Position numbers and translations under genes: made by a program. This document shows, in pieces, positions 61,372 to 64,000 of a stretch of DNA of 64,000 bases (position 1 is the first letter of the stretch; every line of letters starts with the position of its first letter). Source of the DNA: Motacilla alba alba (lineage: Eukaryota > Chordata > Aves > Passeriformes > Motacillidae); assembly GCF_015832195.1 (NCBI RefSeq), contig NC_052031.1, positions 12,711,850 to 12,775,849 on the forward strand. The letters are read 5' to 3'. The notes under the pieces were generated by a model, which searched no databases, had not been told where the DNA came from, and was given only the letters and a program-made list of their open reading frames with translations.

Positions 61372-64000
61372 CTGGGAAAGCAATAAAATGAGAAGGGTTA
61401 CGACACAATGAAGCAGAAATGATTCTCCGATAACCACAGTTGCTGACTGTGCCTTTGTCACCTTATCACTTCTCCCCATTTTAAAGTGCTTTGATTGATG
61501 ATGAAATTTCCTGTGATCTGTTGCTGAAAGTAAACACAAAATAATGCATGCTTTATGAGTCAGAAATAAAGTAGAAATGATAAATCACAGCAGTGCCATG
61601 TAATCTCTGCAAATTTCCCAGGGGAAGCCGAGTAAATTACTTAACGCCCCCAACTGCAGGAAAAAAACCTATCATGTAATGTTTAAACAAAACCTTCTCA
61701 ATAGAGAATAATCCATGTAGCAGAATGCACAGAGAAAATAGTAAGAGTGTTTTTCATATTACTGTATAAATAAAGAAGTCTAGAAATAAAAATACAGTGA
61801 GAAGAAAATATATACAGAATTACTTGAGCCAAGAGCAAATGTGACTTAGGAATTTAAAAGAACAAAGATATTACAAAATTAGTTATTTTAAGCTTGCCTG
61901 AAGGAAATTAAATTAAGAAATCATCCAATATACTCCCTAGATCCTATAATTAATAACAAACACTTGATGCTGATCTGGGAATCTCAGAACACTTTACAAA
62001 AATGAGCTAATTAAGCCTTATGGCACCCCTGCAAGGTAGGGTAATATATTTACTTTTGATTTATAAAAAGATGCCTTCTGGGTGTTGTCACAAAAGATGA
62101 GCTGAACAATTAATACATGGGGCAGTCAAAATAAGATGAAAACAAGACTGAGAAATTCATCCTAGAAAACATGATAAACAACCTGAGCTGTAATTAAACA
62201 CACTAAGAATACTATTTTTCCTCAGACACCAGATAATTCATCCATCTCAGAAAATTTGGTGCTCAGTGAAACAGACGCATCCTAGCCTTCGCTCCAAAGA
62301 TACAATGTCATAAGCACGTGAGATTGAAAGCAGCAGACATCATGTACTTGCCATGTTTAAGAGAAGCAGCTCTCAATTAAACAGCATCTCTGATGGCATC
62401 AGGGTACTACTGAGTGAGTACCACAGCTTTGCTCACACTACAAATATGTATTATATGTGCCACAAGTAGTATGCTATGTTAATGTGTGTCTCAGACTCAT
62501 TCAGTCACACTGAAAGCTGTGTAAATACATATTTTAATATATGTATAAATGTATATACACACTACTGACAATAAAATAGTATCATTTTCCAGCCCGGGGT
62601 GCTTATTTTTGTAAAAGAAATAAATGGCCTGATTAAAAAGGTGTTAACCACTTGTACAAGAGAACAACTTACACATTTTAATGGGAACATATGTCATTAG
62701 GCACAAAGCTTGCAGCCCCAACTCCCCTGAGGCAGTTCACATTCACAGCTCTCAGCCCTACAGAACTGCTTTTCTACTCTGAGACACACATCACATACCT
62801 CTGCAGGGGGAAAACCACTCCAAAACAGGGGATGAAGTCCCATATCTAAAAGTTTCTCTGATACATCAACTAGATTCCTGGAAATGATTCACAAAGTTGT
62901 TTCCCTGTATCTTTCACTAATTTTAAATTGCAAATAGGGTAACAGATACTTCCAAGCCACTACAGCTGCATGTGGTATGTTCAGCTGGTCTGACACGTAT
63001 TCTTGCTGTAAAGAGGCACAGAATAATTAATATTGCAAAGGCAGCAGGACTTTGAATTACCAGCCATGTATCCAAAATGACTACAAAGCAACTGTCTGGT
63101 TATATTTTACTGACAAGGCATTTTATTTCTATCATATTAAAACCAAATGATGTCAGGAAAAGCCTTTGCGTTTCATATTTGCCCATCTGCTGAGATGGTC
63201 TACTTTACTGAGCAACATCTGCTGTCACTTCCTACTTCTGTGGAATTTAGGAGTCCCAACCCTTAATCACACTTGTTCATTTTATTTTAGAGGAATCCAG
63301 TTCAAAAATCAGGGAACTACAGCTAGTTTGATGTCTTTGGCCAGTCAGAGGCTGTGAGGTAAAACAGCAACATACTGAGGTTTATGTCAGCAGAAATTAA
63401 AATAACATAAACATTAAAAATAACCAGCAATATAGAATTTATAACGTGTGCCATTCCAGTTAGTGTTACAATCAACTTTTGGTACAGTGCTCTTAAAGTG
63501 AAGTTGAAATGTGCTGCTTAAAAAGGGGAAAAGGCCAGACTTGCTGCACAATCAACATGAAAAATGTTGTCTGCTAGATCTGAACACCCTCAACTATGCA
63601 ATGAGGACCAAAGCTGTTGCTGAAAAGAAATGGGGCCACTCAGAAATGGCTTTGCAAGGTAGGTGTGGTATTTCACTTTTGATACTGGAAAAAGAGCAGT
63701 GGACACAATAAAAAAAGGAGAGACAAATGCTGGGTTTTATTATTATTTTAATGATCAGGGTGGATTGTATTAAGAGTAAAGATAGTTTGGGAAAGTCCTC
63801 AAGAAGCAATTACTGGCTGTGATGACAAATGTGGTTTTATCAATGTTGAAACTCTATTTTTGTATGTTCTTGACTCAAAATAATAAGATGTTAAGATTCT
63901 TTTTCATGTACATATCTGATTCTGCAAAACTCAAACTGACCAAAAAAAATTTAAAGTATTGATCTGGTACTTAAATATTTTAAAAAAACTAATACACATC
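61372..64000 (-). other. RELN intron upstream of exon 1 (partial)
   Basis: At least 2.6 kb of mostly AT-rich intron. It contains a diverged MIR-like SINE remnant near 61975-62060 and otherwise unique sequence. I looked for a preceding reelin exon ending in phase 1 and did not find one, so it lies to the right of the window. Confidence 0.8.
61975..62060 (+). mobile_element. MIR-like (CORE-SINE) remnant
   Basis: The segments cagaacactttacaaaaatg, gctaattaagcctta and ccctgcaaggtagggtaata follow the order of the conserved 3' half of MIR/CORE-SINE elements (ACTTTACA, TTAAGCCT, CCCTGYRAGGTAGG). Very old and diverged; borders are approximate and the family is tentative. Confidence 0.5.

Larger units (their letters stand above)
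1..64000 (-). other. RELN: RELN transcription unit, internal part (both ends outside window)
   Basis: Seventeen exons on the minus strand join into one open frame of 2734 coding bases, and every internal intron has GT-AG ends. The joined protein shows reelin hallmarks in order: the pre-repeat region, repeat 1 with Asp-box S-T-N-H-G-R-S-W, an EGF-like domain CLKFCSGRGQC, repeat 2 with Asp-boxes SYDNGITW and STNHGLTW, an EGF-like domain [11 protein letters not shown], and the start of repeat 3 with SNNGGINW. The Asp-box and EGF spacing matches human reelin as I remember its annotation (about 593, 671, 799, 952, 1030 and 1157), placing the segment at about residues 270-1180. Reelin is a secreted matrix glycoprotein that organises neuronal layering. 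Promoter, signal peptide, reeler domain, repeats 4-8 and the basic C-terminus are outside. The identification is very secure. Confidence 0.98.

Noticed and set aside
1..64000. tRNA, snoRNA, microRNA, CRISPR or prokaryotic operon features
   Set aside because: No tRNA B-box, snoRNA C/D boxes with pairing, regularly spaced repeats or bacterial gene organisation could be supported on either strand.

Overview
This window is a vertebrate nuclear locus, almost certainly from a bird and probably a passerine or close relative. It lies entirely inside one gene, RELN (reelin), transcribed on the minus strand. I reach the host call from three things: CR1 LINE fragments with the avian-type ATTCTATG-like 3' tail, avian-type LTRs (one a solo LTR with intact target duplication), and short introns. 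Seventeen coding exons can be read, from 61371 down to 2138. They join with compatible phases and GT-AG borders into one uninterrupted reading frame of about 911 codons. Neither end of the gene is present.

Layout along the transcript (right to left in the window): 64000-61372 is upstream intron. Exons 1-5 (61371-38683) encode the region between the reeler domain and reelin repeat 1, running into the start of repeat 1. Exons 6-9 (37113-28822) carry repeat 1 with its Asp-box (BNR) motif and the first half of EGF-like domain 1. Exons 10-15 (27908-6891) complete EGF-like domain 1 and carry repeat 2, with two Asp-box motifs and the first half of EGF-like domain 2. Exons 16-17 (6220-2138) complete EGF-like domain 2 and start repeat 3, with its first Asp-box. 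By the spacing of the Asp-boxes and EGF domains, the protein corresponds to about residues 270-1180 of human reelin with no net insertion or deletion (human numbering from memory, not aligned here).

Reelin is a large secreted extracellular-matrix glycoprotein that signals through VLDLR and ApoER2 to DAB1 in neuronal migration. The part here supplies the N-terminal assembly region and repeats 1, 2 and early 3. The receptor-binding repeats 5-6 and the described cleavage site later in repeat 3 lie outside the window.

Non-coding content: three CR1 fragments, a 1338-bp solo LTR with a 4-bp target duplication, a second antisense avian LTR, one ancient MIR-like SINE remnant, several microsatellites, and long AT-rich introns, some of which look like conserved regulatory DNA. 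No second gene, RNA gene, CRISPR or prokaryotic feature was found. Two splice-flanked open segments (44443-44558 and 48446-48701) are the only candidates for undescribed transcribed structure, and both are weakly supported. I did not find evidence of a new biological system.
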